From: Burkholderiales bacterium
GTDB taxonomy: Bacteria > Pseudomonadota > Gammaproteobacteria > Burkholderiales > JAHFRG01
DNA: 64,000 bases
NCBI GenBank assembly: GCA_035543335.1
Contig: DASZZH010000015.1
Span: forward strand, 1-64,000
Reading direction: 5' to 3'
Positions 6,913 through 15,071 of the stretch are shown here, piece after piece; positions within the stretch are counted from its first letter, which is position 1, and every line of letters begins with the position of its first letter. A program made the translations under genes and the position numbers. The notes below the pieces were generated by a model, which saw only the letters and a list, made by a program, of their open reading frames with translations, had not been told where the DNA came from and did not search any database.

Positions 6913-7038
6913 ATGCGTTCCTGCCGCAAGGCAGAGGTATCGGGCAAACGTTCGGTTATCGAACGGCCCGATGCCTTCCAACTGTGTTTTAACGTGCCCG
7001 CCGAAGCAATGGCGGACTCGGTCCTGCGCGTCTGGTAG
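6913..7038 (+). CDS. Small ORF (41 aa) coupled to the excisionase-like gene
   Basis: ATG preceded by GGGAGAG at a good distance; the 41-aa frame (starting MRSCRKAEVSGKRSV) ends in TAG two bases before the ATG of the next gene. This spacing implies translational coupling with the HTH protein and integrase. The peptide has no recognised domain. It may be a leader peptide or a genuine small element protein. Confidence 0.5.
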   Translation: MRSCRKAEVSGKRSVIERPDAFQLCFNVPAEAMADSVLRVW

Positions 7039-7040
7039 CC

Positions 7041-7340
7041 ATGAATACGCTCACCCTCAAGGAAGCCGCGAAGTTCCTGCACATCCACCCCGTTACCCTG
7101 CAAGAGAAGGCGCGCGCGGGTGAGATTCCGGGAGCCAAGGTTGGCAAGTGCTGGGTTTTTCTTGATGTTGACCTGGTGCAATACCTACGCTCAAAATATC
7201 GACAGCGGGCGTTGCAGGGTGAACATAAGGAGGTTCATAAATGTCACTCTACAAACGCAAAGGCTCACCGCACTGGTGGGTTAGATTTACCCACAACGGA
7301 CAGCGCATACAGCAAAGTACTGGGACTGAAGACAAACTGA
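7041..7340 (+). CDS. Excisionase-like helix-turn-helix protein
   Basis: 99 aa. The first 50 residues (LTLKEAAKFLHIHPVTLQEK, then ARAGEIPGAKVGKCWVF) are a MerR-like helix-turn-helix of the excisionase/AlpA type (HTH_17), in which a winged helix reads DNA and bends it. The C-terminal part overlaps the integrase start by 100 bp and may be poorly constrained. Sitting directly before the integrase, it is likely the recombination directionality factor or a regulator of integrase. A plain regulator is the alternative. Confidence 0.75.
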   Translation: MNTLTLKEAAKFLHIHPVTLQEKARAGEIPGAKVGKCWVFLDVDLVQYLRSKYRQRALQGEHKEVHKCHSTNAKAHRTGGLDLPTTDSAYSKVLGLKTN

Positions 7341-8269
7341 AGGCCCAGGAGTATCACGACAAGCTGAAGGCGTCCCTGTGGGTTCAACAGAGGCTCGGTG
7401 CAAGGCCGAGCCACAGTTGGAACGATGCAGTAGTGAAATGGCTGCAGGAGACAAGCCACAAAGCCACGCATGAAACTGATATCAGCAGGCTGCGTTGGCT
7501 CGATAAGCACTTGGGCGGTATGTCGCTGGAGTCGATCACGCGCGAAACCATTGCCAAAATAGGCGAGATCAAAGCACGTGAATCGAGCGAAGCGACTGCA
7601 AACCGCAGTGTGGCGCTTATCCGGGCGATTCTCAGAAAAGCGGTATTTGATTGGGAATGGCTTGATCGAGTGCCCAGGGTGCGGTTGTTCAAGGAACAGA
7701 CGCGCAGAATCAGGTGGATTACTCGCATCGAAGCAGAACGGTTGCTGAGTTTTCTGCCGGCGCACCAAGCGGACATGGCCCGCTTCGCTCTTAATACCGG
7801 GCTAAGGCAAGCCAATGTCACGGGCTTGGAGTGGTCGCAGATCGACATGTCGCGCCGTGTGGCTTGGGTGCACGCTGACCAGGCGAAAGCGCGAAAAGCG
7901 ATTGCGGTTCCGTTGAACGATGAGGCAGTTGAAGTGATACGGCGGCAAATCGGCAAACACCCTCAACGTGTGTTTTCCTATCGCGGCCGGCCGGTGAAAC
8001 AGGTCAACACCAAGCTTTGGCACAAAGCATTGCGCAAAGCCGGTATTGAAAACTTCCGCTGGCATGATCTTCGACATACCTGGGCAAGCTGGCACGTGCA
8101 AGCTGGAACACCGATCTACGAGCTTCAGGAACTGGGCGGTTGGGAATCTGCAGAGATGGTGCGCCGTTACGCTCACTTGGCACCTGAGCATTTAGCAAAA
8201 GCTGCCGCAAGAATTATGCCGATTGGTACAAAAATGGCTACAGTAGAAAAGCAAAAAGGTGCAGCGTAA
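7241..8269 (+). CDS. Tyrosine-type site-specific integrase
   Basis: 342 aa. Start fixed by a perfect AAGGAGG eight bases before the ATG, although this overlaps the upstream gene by 100 bp. N-terminal arm-binding part (MSLYKRKGSPHWWVRFTHNG), SAM-like core-binding part around 60-150, then the catalytic domain: R in ALNTGLRQANVTGLEW, H-x-x-R in WHDLRHTWASW, then GGWES and the nucleophile Y in MVRRYAHL. All catalytic residues are intact. The 3' end lies 20 bp from tRNA-Arg, the likely integration target. The element carried to its left has largely decayed. Confidence 0.92.
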   Translation: MSLYKRKGSPHWWVRFTHNGQRIQQSTGTEDKLKAQEYHDKLKASLWVQQRLGARPSHSWNDAVVKWLQETSHKATHETDISRLRWLDKHLGGMSLESITRETIAKIGEIKARESSEATANRSVALIRAILRKAVFDWEWLDRVPRVRLFKEQTRRIRWITRIEAERLLSFLPAHQADMARFALNTGLRQANVTGLEWSQIDMSRRVAWVHADQAKARKAIAVPLNDEAVEVIRRQIGKHPQRVFSYRGRPVKQVNTKLWHKALRKAGIENFRWHDLRHTWASWHVQAGTPIYELQELGGWESAEMVRRYAHLAPEHLAKAAARIMPIGTKMATVEKQKGAA

Positions 8270-8289
8270 CGACTAAGTTGTTGAACGAT

Positions 8290-8365
8290 TGGCGCGCCCT
8301 ACTGGATTCGAACCAGTGACCTTTGGCTTCGGAGGCCAACACTCTATCCACTGAGCTAAGGGCGC
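8290..8365 (-). tRNA. tRNA-Arg (anticodon CCG)
   Basis: 76 nt including encoded CCA. Acceptor GCGCCCT pairs with AGGGCGC, followed by discriminator G and CCA. The anticodon stem TTGGC/GCCAA holds loop CTCCGAA, giving anticodon CCG for codon CGG. T arm GGTTCGAATCC is intact. It is read away from cytochrome c5; its 3' end faces the integrase gene, as expected for an attachment site. Confidence 0.96.
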
Positions 8366-8475
8366 GTATTGATTGGTGTTTTAAACGCTTACAGTTTAGC
8401 GTTTTCCCTTGCAAGCGTCTATGACTGCCGCACGATTCCCGCTATAATTACGGCTTTTTCAGGCAGGGATTTTCC

Positions 8476-9015
8476 ATGAGCGACGAGCATACCTCGCCCA
8501 TCCAGACGCCCAAACAATTGATTGCGGTGGTTCTGGCCGCTTTTCTGGTTCCCGTCTTTACCTTCATTTTTATTTCGCAACTGGTGGTGGGCAGTTTCGG
8601 CGACGTGAGCAAAAACGATCCGGCGATGTCGCCGGAAGCAGTGGCCAAACGCTTGAAGCCGGTTGGTGAAGTCGTAGTGGCGGACACTGTCGTTGGAGCC
8701 GCAAATCAATCCGCGGTAAGATTCAACGAGCCCGTCCCTGTGCAGCCCGCACCGGTCGCAGCTAATATTGTTGCTGTCAACGGCAAGGCGGTGTTTGAAG
8801 CCAACTGCGCCGTATGCCATGTGCCGGGCGTGACGAATGCGCCGAAGTTTGGCGACAAAGCGGCCTGGGCCCCGCGCATTAAGACCGGAATTGACAATCT
8901 TTACCGTAGCGCGCTCAACGGGAAAAACATCATGCCCGCCAAAGGCGGCAACGCCGCATTGGCCGATGCCGAAGTCAAAGCCGCAGTGGATTACATGGTC
9001 AGCCAGTCAAAATAA
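8476..9015 (+). CDS. Membrane-anchored cytochrome c5-type protein
   Basis: 179 aa. Residues about 14-40 form one transmembrane anchor (LIAVVLAAFLVPVFTFIFIS); a Pro/Val-rich linker follows, then a monohaem domain with CAVCH and a later MPAKGG that supplies the methionine ligand, in the order typical of cytochrome c5/c555. It probably shuttles electrons in the periplasm, for instance to a terminal oxidase. A rho-independent terminator follows directly, so it is likely a single-gene unit. Product family is clear; the redox partner is unknown. Confidence 0.88.
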   Translation: MSDEHTSPIQTPKQLIAVVLAAFLVPVFTFIFISQLVVGSFGDVSKNDPAMSPEAVAKRLKPVGEVVVADTVVGAANQSAVRFNEPVPVQPAPVAANIVAVNGKAVFEANCAVCHVPGVTNAPKFGDKAAWAPRIKTGIDNLYRSALNGKNIMPAKGGNAALADAEVKAAVDYMVSQSK

Positions 9016-9034
9016 ATCCACGTGCATATAAGAC

Positions 9035-9064
9035 AGGCGCAGAATTCAATCTGCGCCTTTTTTG
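9035..9064 (+). terminator. Rho-independent terminator after cytochrome c5
   Basis: Stem AGGCGCAG (9035-9042) pairs perfectly with CTGCGCCT (9051-9058) around an 8-nt loop, followed by a run of T. Confidence 0.9.
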
Positions 9065-9200
9065 CTTCGGCATAACCATGCGCTTCGCGAATGGTTAGCC
9101 TCCGACACAATAAGCCCGCTTCCGCGGGCGTATTGTCTTTGTCATTTTCCGGTTTGGATATTATCTTTGTTCTCAACCTTTCCAGCCTGACTTCTACCTA

Positions 9201-10028
9201 ATGGCAACTTACGCAATCGGTGACATCCAGGGCTGCTTCAGCGCCTTGCAGCGGCTGCTAGACAAAATTCATTTTGACGAATCCTGCGACCGGCTGTGGT
9301 TTGTCGGCGATCTGGTGAACCGCGGCCCGGATTCGCTGGCAACGCTGCGTTTCGTGAAAAGCCTGGACGAACGCGCGATCACGGTGCTTGGCAATCATGA
9401 TCTGCATTTGCTGATGGTCGCCGAAGACCGCGCCAAGACCCACAAGAACGACACTTTACAAGGCGTGCTGGATGCGTCCGACCGCGAAGAATTGCTGGAT
9501 TGGCTCAGGCGCCAGCGCATGATGCATGCGGAAAACGGCTACGCCATGGTGCATGCCGGCCTGTTGCCTTCGTGGTCAGTGGGAAAGGCGCTCTCCCTGG
9601 CGCACGAAGTCGAAGAAGCATTGCGTGGAGAAAATTATCGCGAACTGGCGGCGCGCATGTATGGAAATCAACCCGCACAATGGCGCGATGATTTAAGCGG
9701 GATGAATAGACTGCGCGTCATCATCAACGCCATGACCCGGCTGCGCGTGTGCACTCAGGACGGCGTGATGGAATTTGCGCACAATGGAAAACCCGAAAAC
9801 GCGCCGCCTGGATTCATACCGTGGTACGACGTGCCTGGACGCGCGAGCCGGGACACCGTAATTATTTGCGGGCACTGGTCAGCGCTGGGTCTTGTTCTAC
9901 GCGAGAATCTTGTGGCGCTGGACACGGGCTGCTTGTGGGGAGGAAATCTGACTGCTGTGTGTCTGGAAAACCGCCGGGTATTCCAGGCTTCCTGTGACGA
10001 ACAGCAAGCCCCAACTGGCTGGCAATAG
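9201..10028 (+). CDS. apaH: Symmetrical diadenosine tetraphosphatase
   Basis: 275 aa, the normal length. Metallophosphoesterase motifs in order: GDIQGC near residue 7, GDLVNRGPDS, GNHD, then MVHAG and CGHWSALG. Splits Ap4A into two ADP and, in gammaproteobacteria, also decaps NpnN-RNA. Alone on the plus strand, convergent with the frameshifted acyltransferase, whose shifted frame runs into the apaH 3' end. Confidence 0.95.
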   Translation: MATYAIGDIQGCFSALQRLLDKIHFDESCDRLWFVGDLVNRGPDSLATLRFVKSLDERAITVLGNHDLHLLMVAEDRAKTHKNDTLQGVLDASDREELLDWLRRQRMMHAENGYAMVHAGLLPSWSVGKALSLAHEVEEALRGENYRELAARMYGNQPAQWRDDLSGMNRLRVIINAMTRLRVCTQDGVMEFAHNGKPENAPPGFIPWYDVPGRASRDTVIICGHWSALGLVLRENLVALDTGCLWGGNLTAVCLENRRVFQASCDEQQAPTGWQ

Positions 10029-10712
10029 CCGCTTCCGCGGCGCGCGCGAGCTCCCTGCGGTTTTTCCCTTCCGCCGCAATCGGTCCGGCGAATATCAGTT
10101 CCGCACCCATCTCGCGCTGCGCCAGAATTTTCAGCAGTGAACCCAACAAACTCATATCGTCCACATACGCCGCCTCGGTGTTGATCACACCGTCCCGATT
10201 CACAAAAGTATCGCCACCGGATACACCCTCGCCTGCGCCAGCACCGCGGGCTCGAGCAGTGAAGAATGAAAAGCGCGCAGGTAAGTACCGTCAGTGGTCG
10301 TGCTCTCGGGAAAAACCGCGATGCAATCGCCGTTGATGAGCGCCTGGCTGATATTCTGATTGATGCGCGCGGTATCGCGGCGCTTCGCGCGCTCGATAAA
10401 CAAAGTACCGGCCTTTTCGCACAGCCATCCTATCAACGGCCAGGTACGCACTTCCGCCTTGGCGACGAAACGCGCCGGATACTGGATATAGAGCAGGTAA
10501 ATATCCAGCCAGGAAATATGGTTGGCGACCAGCATGGAGTCGCGCGGCAGGATTTCAGGCGGATTACCCCGGATTGCAAGCCGGATATTCAGGATGTCGA
10601 AAAGCTTTAACGACCAGCGCTTGAGCGTTTGCGCTTGCCGTGCCTTGCTGAAACTGGAAAAGAAAACCGCAAGCCACACGGCGTAGAGGAAATGCGCAAT
10701 AAGCCGCGCCAA
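9862..10712 (-). pseudogene. plsC: 1-acyl-glycerol-3-phosphate acyltransferase, frameshifted
   Basis: The first frame (10712 to 10200) carries an N-terminal membrane segment, NHISWLD (H-x4-D catalytic motif) and FPESTTTDG, then stops just after VYPVAILL. The expected continuation, NRDGVINTEAAYVDD then MSLLGSLLKIL, is present in another frame starting at 10203. Adding one T to the T4 run at about 10204-10207 restores VAILFVNRDGVINTEAAY, so a single-base loss explains everything. Either a recent frameshift or a homopolymer error; the rest looks intact. In the shifted frame the C-terminus runs past apaH's end without its own early stop. Confidence 0.85.
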
Positions 10713-10825
10713 GCGGTGGCAGCGGGTGAAGATGCCGGTTGGGCTGCTTATCTTTTGATTCTATCAGGCAAACCGGACAACCAGGCCGGACGCGTTGCCC
10801 AAGCGCCCTCGGATAGGATTTATTA

Positions 10826-11281
10826 CTAGTGCGCGACTCGAGAGACGCCGCCGCCGGCAATGATGCGTACGCGCTCGCCGGGCCTGAATTGTTCATCCGC
10901 TTCCTGGGTGATGGCGACGGTGTTGCCACTGTCCAGTTTCACGACGATTTCCAAACCGTCCTTGCGCGTGACCGCTTCTTCGGCCGCGGAGCCCACGATC
11001 CCGCCCGCCACGGCGCCGATTATCGCCGCCACCGCGCTGCCTTTGCCGCTGCCCACCGTGCTACCGGCGACGCCGCCGACTGCGCCGCCCGCCACCGTGC
11101 CGATCGGAGTCTTGGTGCCCTCGATCCTCACTGGGCGCACGCTTTCCACCGTGCCGTTTCTGACGTTTTGCTCCTGACGCGCCTGGCCGCGCGAATAAGC
11201 GCTGCCGGAGAGGCTTTGCGCACAGCCGCCCAACAGCATGCCGGTTGCGAGCAAGGCAATCAACAAAGACAAGTTTTTCAT
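10826..11281 (-). CDS. Glycine-zipper outer-membrane lipoprotein (SlyB/Pcp-like)
   Basis: 151 aa. Signal with lipobox LLGGC, then a Gly/Ala-rich 2TM glycine-zipper region (TVAGGAVGGVAGSTVGSGKG) around residues 60-100 and a small beta-rich C-terminal domain. Matches the SlyB/Pcp/OmlA-type lipoproteins found in the outer membrane. Exact role is not known; such proteins are often envelope-stress induced. Stands between the acyltransferase and a PfkB-type kinase, all on the minus strand. Confidence 0.85.
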   Translation of the reverse strand: MKNLSLLIALLATGMLLGGCAQSLSGSAYSRGQARQEQNVRNGTVESVRPVRIEGTKTPIGTVAGGAVGGVAGSTVGSGKGSAVAAIIGAVAGGIVGSAAEEAVTRKDGLEIVVKLDSGNTVAITQEADEQFRPGERVRIIAGGGVSRVAH

Positions 11282-11296
11282 TCGAGCCTCCTGAAT

Positions 11297-12232
11297 CTAC
11301 CAGATATTCGTCCCGAAATGCCGTCGGTACAACACCCCGATCTCCGCGCGGTTTGCGCTGTGGTTCTGGCCGCCACGCCGTGCAATTTTAATCGCTCCCA
11401 TCAACGAAGCAAGCCGCCCAATGGTCCCCCAATCCATACCCTGGGCAATCCCGTAGAGCAAGCCGGCGCGGTAGGCATCGCCGCAACCGGTGGGATCCAC
11501 CACTGCCTCCGCTTTAACGCATGGAATCTCGATGCGTTTACCCCCGGCATAGATCAAGGAGCCGCAAGCACCCAATGTGACAACCAGGGCTTTGACAAGT
11601 TTTGCCAGTTCCTCAATTTTTTTGCCAGTCTTCTCCTGCAAAAGCTGCGCTTCGTAATCGTTCGCCGTGACAAAATCGGCTTGATTGATGAAATTGAGCA
11701 ATTCCCCGCCGTCAAACATCGGCAAGCCTTGGCCGGGATCGAACACAAACGGGATGCCCTGCTCATGAAATTCGCGCGCATGCTGCAGCATGCCCTCGCG
11801 GCCGTCGGGTGAAATGATGCCCAGTTTCACGCCATCCGCATCCGACACATGATTGTAATGTGAGTAGTTCATCGCGCCTGGATGAAACGCGGTGATTTGG
11901 TTGTCGTCGAGGTCGGTGGTGATGAAGGCCTGCGCAGTAAACGTGTCCGGCACCTGGCGCACGTGCTTTTGCGAGAGCTTGAGCTTCTCCAAGCGGTAGG
12001 CATAAGGCTGATAGTCTTCGCCCACGGTGGCCATGATGAGCGGATCGCCACCCAGCACTCTCAGGCTGTAAGCGATATTGCCGGCGCAGCCGCCGAATTC
12101 GCGGCGCATGTCCGGTACCAGAAACGAGACATTAAGAATGTGAATCTGCTCGGGCAGAATGTGGTTCTTGAAATAATCCTTGAACACCATGATGGTGTCG
12201 TAGGCGATTGAGCCGCAAATCAGCGTACGCAC
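11297..12232 (-). CDS. PfkB-family sugar/nucleoside kinase
   Basis: 311 aa from a GTG. PfkB fold: GGCAGNIAYSLRVLG near residue 48 is the first signature, and VVDPTGCGDAYRAG near 250 is the second, holding the catalytic Asp. Similar proteins in betaproteobacteria are annotated adenosine kinase or carbohydrate kinase. It lies about 80 bp downstream of the DUF692 gene on the same strand but has no obvious link to it. Substrate not deducible. Confidence 0.85.
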   Translation of the reverse strand: MRTLICGSIAYDTIMVFKDYFKNHILPEQIHILNVSFLVPDMRREFGGCAGNIAYSLRVLGGDPLIMATVGEDYQPYAYRLEKLKLSQKHVRQVPDTFTAQAFITTDLDDNQITAFHPGAMNYSHYNHVSDADGVKLGIISPDGREGMLQHAREFHEQGIPFVFDPGQGLPMFDGGELLNFINQADFVTANDYEAQLLQEKTGKKIEELAKLVKALVVTLGACGSLIYAGGKRIEIPCVKAEAVVDPTGCGDAYRAGLLYGIAQGMDWGTIGRLASLMGAIKIARRGGQNHSANRAEIGVLYRRHFGTNIW

Positions 12233-12314
12233 ACTAGCCCCTCGGGCTTAAGGAAAATTAAACGGGGGTAATGATAACACGGCACCTTGATCGCACTCCG
12301 GGCCGTGTCGTCAA

Positions 12315-13172
12315 TTACATCGCGGCTTTTTGCAGTATTGGCTCTGCGATTCGCCGGGCGTGATTAAGTTCGGCGAGGAGGTCTTTGAGAGGGGGGATAT
12401 TATCGTCGCGCTCGATCATGGTCGAGACCGGGCCGAAGCGTCTGACGGCTTGCTCATAGAGCGCCCACACCGGGTCAATGATCGGATGGTCATGGGTATC
12501 CACGATGTAATTTCCACAGTTCTGATGCCCCGCCAGATGAAATTGCTGCACCCGCTCGATGGGGATGCCGTTGAGATAGTCCTCGGGGTCAAAGCCGTGG
12601 TTGAAGCTGCTCACATAGATGTTGTTGATGTCGAGCAGGATTAAGCAGTCGGCTTGCTCTGCGATATGGGTTAAGAACTCCCACTCGGTGAGTTGGGACT
12701 GCCTATAGGTGACATAGCTTGAGACGTTTTCCAAAAGAATCCTTCTGCCCAGGTAATCCTGAACCTGCTTGACTCTATCTGTCACATGCTGAATGGCTTC
12801 CTCGGTATAGGGTAGCGGCATCAAATCATGCAGGTTTAATCCGCCTACGCCCGTCCAGCATAAGTGGTCGGAGATCCATTTGGGCTCGATTCGGTCGGCC
12901 AAGGATTTAAGTTGTTTGAGGTAATCCGGGTTTAAGGGATCCGAGCCGCCAATCGAGAGCGACACGCCATGCATGACCACCGGGTAATCGGCACGAACCC
13001 GATCCAGGTAATACAAGGGTTTGCCACCTGGCACCAGGTAGTTCTCGGACAGAACCTCAAACCAATCCACTGCTGGACGCGTAGACACAATCTCCTCGTA
13101 GTGGGGGATGCGCAGACCCAGGCCAAAACCTAAATACTCGGGCTTGCGGGATTTGGGAGTAAGGCGGGACAT
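12315..13172 (-). CDS. bufB: DUF692/MNIO enzyme, bufferin maturase type
   Basis: 285 aa. Visible family motifs: [14 protein letters not shown] at the N-terminus, [44 protein letters not shown] and HLAGHQ with THDHPI, which supply the His/Asp/Glu ligands of the multinuclear iron site. Established: MNIO enzymes oxidise Cys residues of small Cys-rich precursors; with bufferins the products bind copper. Here two Cys-rich precursors lie directly upstream on the same strand, so this enzyme very likely acts on them. A DUF2063 (BufC) partner, usual in such loci, is not found nearby. A hairpin terminator sits between the precursor genes and this gene. Confidence 0.88.
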   Translation of the reverse strand: MSRLTPKSRKPEYLGFGLGLRIPHYEEIVSTRPAVDWFEVLSENYLVPGGKPLYYLDRVRADYPVVMHGVSLSIGGSDPLNPDYLKQLKSLADRIEPKWISDHLCWTGVGGLNLHDLMPLPYTEEAIQHVTDRVKQVQDYLGRRILLENVSSYVTYRQSQLTEWEFLTHIAEQADCLILLDINNIYVSSFNHGFDPEDYLNGIPIERVQQFHLAGHQNCGNYIVDTHDHPIIDPVWALYEQAVRRFGPVSTMIERDDNIPPLKDLLAELNHARRIAEPILQKAAM

Positions 13173-13180
13173 GGGGAGTG

Positions 13181-13215
13181 AAAGAAAACGGACACCTGGT
13201 CATGAAGTGCCCGTT
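13181..13215 (-). terminator. Terminator-like hairpin between bufA copy and bufB
   Basis: On the minus strand AACGGGCAC (13215-13207) pairs with GTGTCCGTT (13195-13187), followed by TTCTTT. The same motif (AACGGACACC with GGGCGTCCGTT) follows the orphan precursor at 41467-41510, so the two genes share a downstream element by descent. Here it would lower bufB transcription relative to the precursors. Confidence 0.7.
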
Positions 13216-13223
13216 ATATGAGA

Positions 13224-13343
13224 TTACGAACCTTTAATTTGCTTACAAGCCTTGGCGTCCAGCGCAACAAAGCCTTGACCCTTGCAGACGTCAACGCCGG
13301 CGCAGGCTAAGGCAATGCCTGTGAGTTTCTTAACTGCGGTCAT
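13224..13343 (-). CDS. Internally deleted bufferin precursor, 39 aa
   Basis: Starts MTAVKKLTGIALA, the same 13 residues as the orphan precursor at 41.5 kb, then jumps to CAGVDVCKGQGFVALDAKAC and a short tail. It keeps Cys at 14, 20 and 33 with spacings of 6 and 13, exactly those of the last three Cys of the full-length precursors; about 44 codons (rest of signal peptide plus the first three core Cys) are missing. The frame is clean, with a stop and terminator. Without most of the signal peptide it probably stays in the cytoplasm, if made. Either a relic or a minimal cytoplasmic variant. Confidence 0.7.
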   Translation of the reverse strand: MTAVKKLTGIALACAGVDVCKGQGFVALDAKACKQIKGS

Positions 13344-13451
13344 GGTTCAGTCTCTAATTGAAATACTCAAGTTGAATGGGATGGATCGATAACTTTACCA
13401 CTTGTTTCCCTGGCCGGCTTTAAGAGACTTTAGTTATGGACCCGGCTGGCT

Positions 13452-13697
13452 TCACTTAGCTTTCGCGCACTCATCGGCCCCCATAAACACAAAGCCATGC
13501 CCTTTGCAGGTGTTTTGCCCTTTGCAGGAGCTGGTCGCGGTCTTGCAATCACTCAAGCCCTTGCAGCCGTTGACGCCGGCGCAGGCCACTTTGCCCGAAG
13601 ATCCGTAGCTTCCTGATTCAGTAGCACACCCGGCAACAAACACGCTGGCGGCTGCCACTGCCAATGCGATGCCCGAAATTCTCTTAACTGCGTTCAT
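13452..13697 (-). CDS. bufA: Bufferin-type Cys-rich precursor peptide
   Basis: 81 aa, preceded by AAGGAGG. N-terminal signal (MNAVKRISGIALAVAAAS) ending VFVAGC, which also reads as a lipobox, so it may be a lipoprotein. Six core Cys at 39, 45, 51, 58, 64 and 77 in CKG/CKTA repeats (NGCKGLSDCKTATSSCKGQ). Small exported Cys-rich peptides encoded beside a DUF692 enzyme are the substrates of MNIO enzymes; bufferins buffer copper in the periplasm. A TATAAT lies about 180 bp upstream on the minus strand without a clear -35. Exact bufferin subfamily not determined. Confidence 0.82.
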   Translation of the reverse strand: MNAVKRISGIALAVAAASVFVAGCATESGSYGSSGKVACAGVNGCKGLSDCKTATSSCKGQNTCKGHGFVFMGADECAKAK

Positions 13698-13901
13698 GGT
13701 ATAACCTCCTTAAGATTAGATTGGAACCCATACCGGAATTAAGGCCTTTTGTTAGCCCCAGGCCTTGTGTGGGCAGACCGGCTTCCCGCACCCCACCCCA
13801 TTGCCTTGATACGTAATGCAAAAGGAAGCGGATGTAGCCAGACAACTGTTGGTCGCATCACAGGGGCTCACCTTACATTATAGGAAACGGTTTTGTGCCG
13901 T

Positions 13902-14279
13902 CTAGGCAAACAGCACCAGCGCCCAGACCAAGGGGACGTTAATCAAACTGATAAACACGGCGGCGCTGCCTAAGTCCTTGGCACGCTTGGCCAAGGGATG
14001 CCGCTCCATGGAAATGCGGTCCACCACCGCTTCGATGGCCGAATTGACCAGCTCGACAATCAAGACCAGCAGCACGCTGGCGAGCATCAGCGCGTGACCC
14101 ACGCCGCTCGCCGGGAGCCACCCGGCGAGCGGTATCAAAATAACGGCGAGCAGGACTTCCTGGCGAAACGCGGTTTCGTTTTTGAATGCAGAGACAAGCC
14201 CGTCGCGCGAATAAAGGAATGCGTTCCAAATGCGGGCGAGGCCGGTTTTGCTTTTCTGCGGGTGGTCCGGGGTTTCCAT
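13902..14279 (-). CDS. dgkA: Diacylglycerol kinase
   Basis: 125 aa, the normal size. N-terminal amphipathic stretch then three membrane helices; the family signature ELVNSAIEAVVDRI holds the catalytic Glu and Asp. Recycles diacylglycerol to phosphatidic acid in the inner membrane. Starts 11 bp after a 50-aa small gene and downstream of tpx, probably one transcript. Confidence 0.95.
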   Translation of the reverse strand: METPDHPQKSKTGLARIWNAFLYSRDGLVSAFKNETAFRQEVLLAVILIPLAGWLPASGVGHALMLASVLLVLIVELVNSAIEAVVDRISMERHPLAKRAKDLGSAAVFISLINVPLVWALVLFA

Positions 14280-14289
14280 GGCGCTTCGG

Positions 14290-14442
14290 CTAATGCTGCG
14301 TCTGCAGCCGGCTTAACGAGCCCGCTTTGATGTCCGGCACCGGAATGAATTTCTCGCTGGCATCGGGCGTGATGTCCACCGCCCGGGGTCTTGCCTTGTC
14401 CGGCGCGAACAAGGCGATTAAATTTAACCGCCGGTAATCCAT
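14290..14442 (-). CDS. Small conserved-looking protein, 50 aa, unknown
   Basis: ATG preceded by GGGAGGACGAG, a strong ribosome site. The 50-aa product (starts MDYRRLNLIALFAPDKARPR) ends 11 bp before dgkA and begins 22 bp after tpx, same strand. It is soluble and fairly basic at the N-terminus. I do not recognise a family. Its tight fit between two genes and its good start favour a real gene. Confidence 0.55.
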   Translation of the reverse strand: MDYRRLNLIALFAPDKARPRAVDITPDASEKFIPVPDIKAGSLSRLQTQH

Positions 14443-14463
14443 CTCGTCCTCCCGGACCCGGTG

Positions 14464-14964
14464 TTATCGCAGCGCTTTCAGCGCCGCGTCGTAATTCGGC
14501 TCGTTCTTGATTTCCGGCACCATCTCTGCGTGCAGCACTTTGTCGTCGCCGTCGAGCACCACCACCGCGCGCGCAGTCACCCCCCCAAGCGGCGAATCGG
14601 TAATCGCTACGCCGTAGTTTTTCATGAACTCCGCGCCGCGCATGGTGGAAAGGGTCATCACATTGTTCAAGCCTTCAGCGCCGCAAAAGCGTGCTTGCGC
14701 AAACGGCAAATCGGCGGAAATCACCAGCACCACGGTATTGTTGAGCTTGTTCGCCTCTTCATTGAATCGGCGCGTGGATTTCTGGCAGGTCGGGGTATCG
14801 AGGCTGGGTACGATGTTGAGCACTTTGCGCTTTCCCGCGAAATCCTTGAGGCTCACATCCTTGAGATCCTTGTTAACCAGCTTGAAATCCGGCGCCTTCT
14901 GACCTACGGCCGGGAAATGGCCTGCGACTGTGATGGGATTGCCTGCGAGAGTGACTTTTGCCAT
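14464..14964 (-). CDS. tpx: Thiol peroxidase
   Basis: 166 aa. Peroxiredoxin fold with the peroxidatic Cys in [11 protein letters not shown] (near 60) and the resolving Cys in ARFCGAEG (near 94), the Tpx pattern. Reduces alkyl hydroperoxides with thioredoxin. Followed by a small ORF and dgkA. Confidence 0.96.
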   Translation of the reverse strand: MAKVTLAGNPITVAGHFPAVGQKAPDFKLVNKDLKDVSLKDFAGKRKVLNIVPSLDTPTCQKSTRRFNEEANKLNNTVVLVISADLPFAQARFCGAEGLNNVMTLSTMRGAEFMKNYGVAITDSPLGGVTARAVVVLDGDDKVLHAEMVPEIKNEPNYDAALKALR

Positions 14965-15071
14965 GACGGGTTCTCCTTAATTTAATTGCCTGAAATAAAA
15001 AAGCAGATTTCGTAAAGTATGCCTTGCATGTAAGGCGCGCGCAACCAAGCATATTTTTATGATCAACTCGC

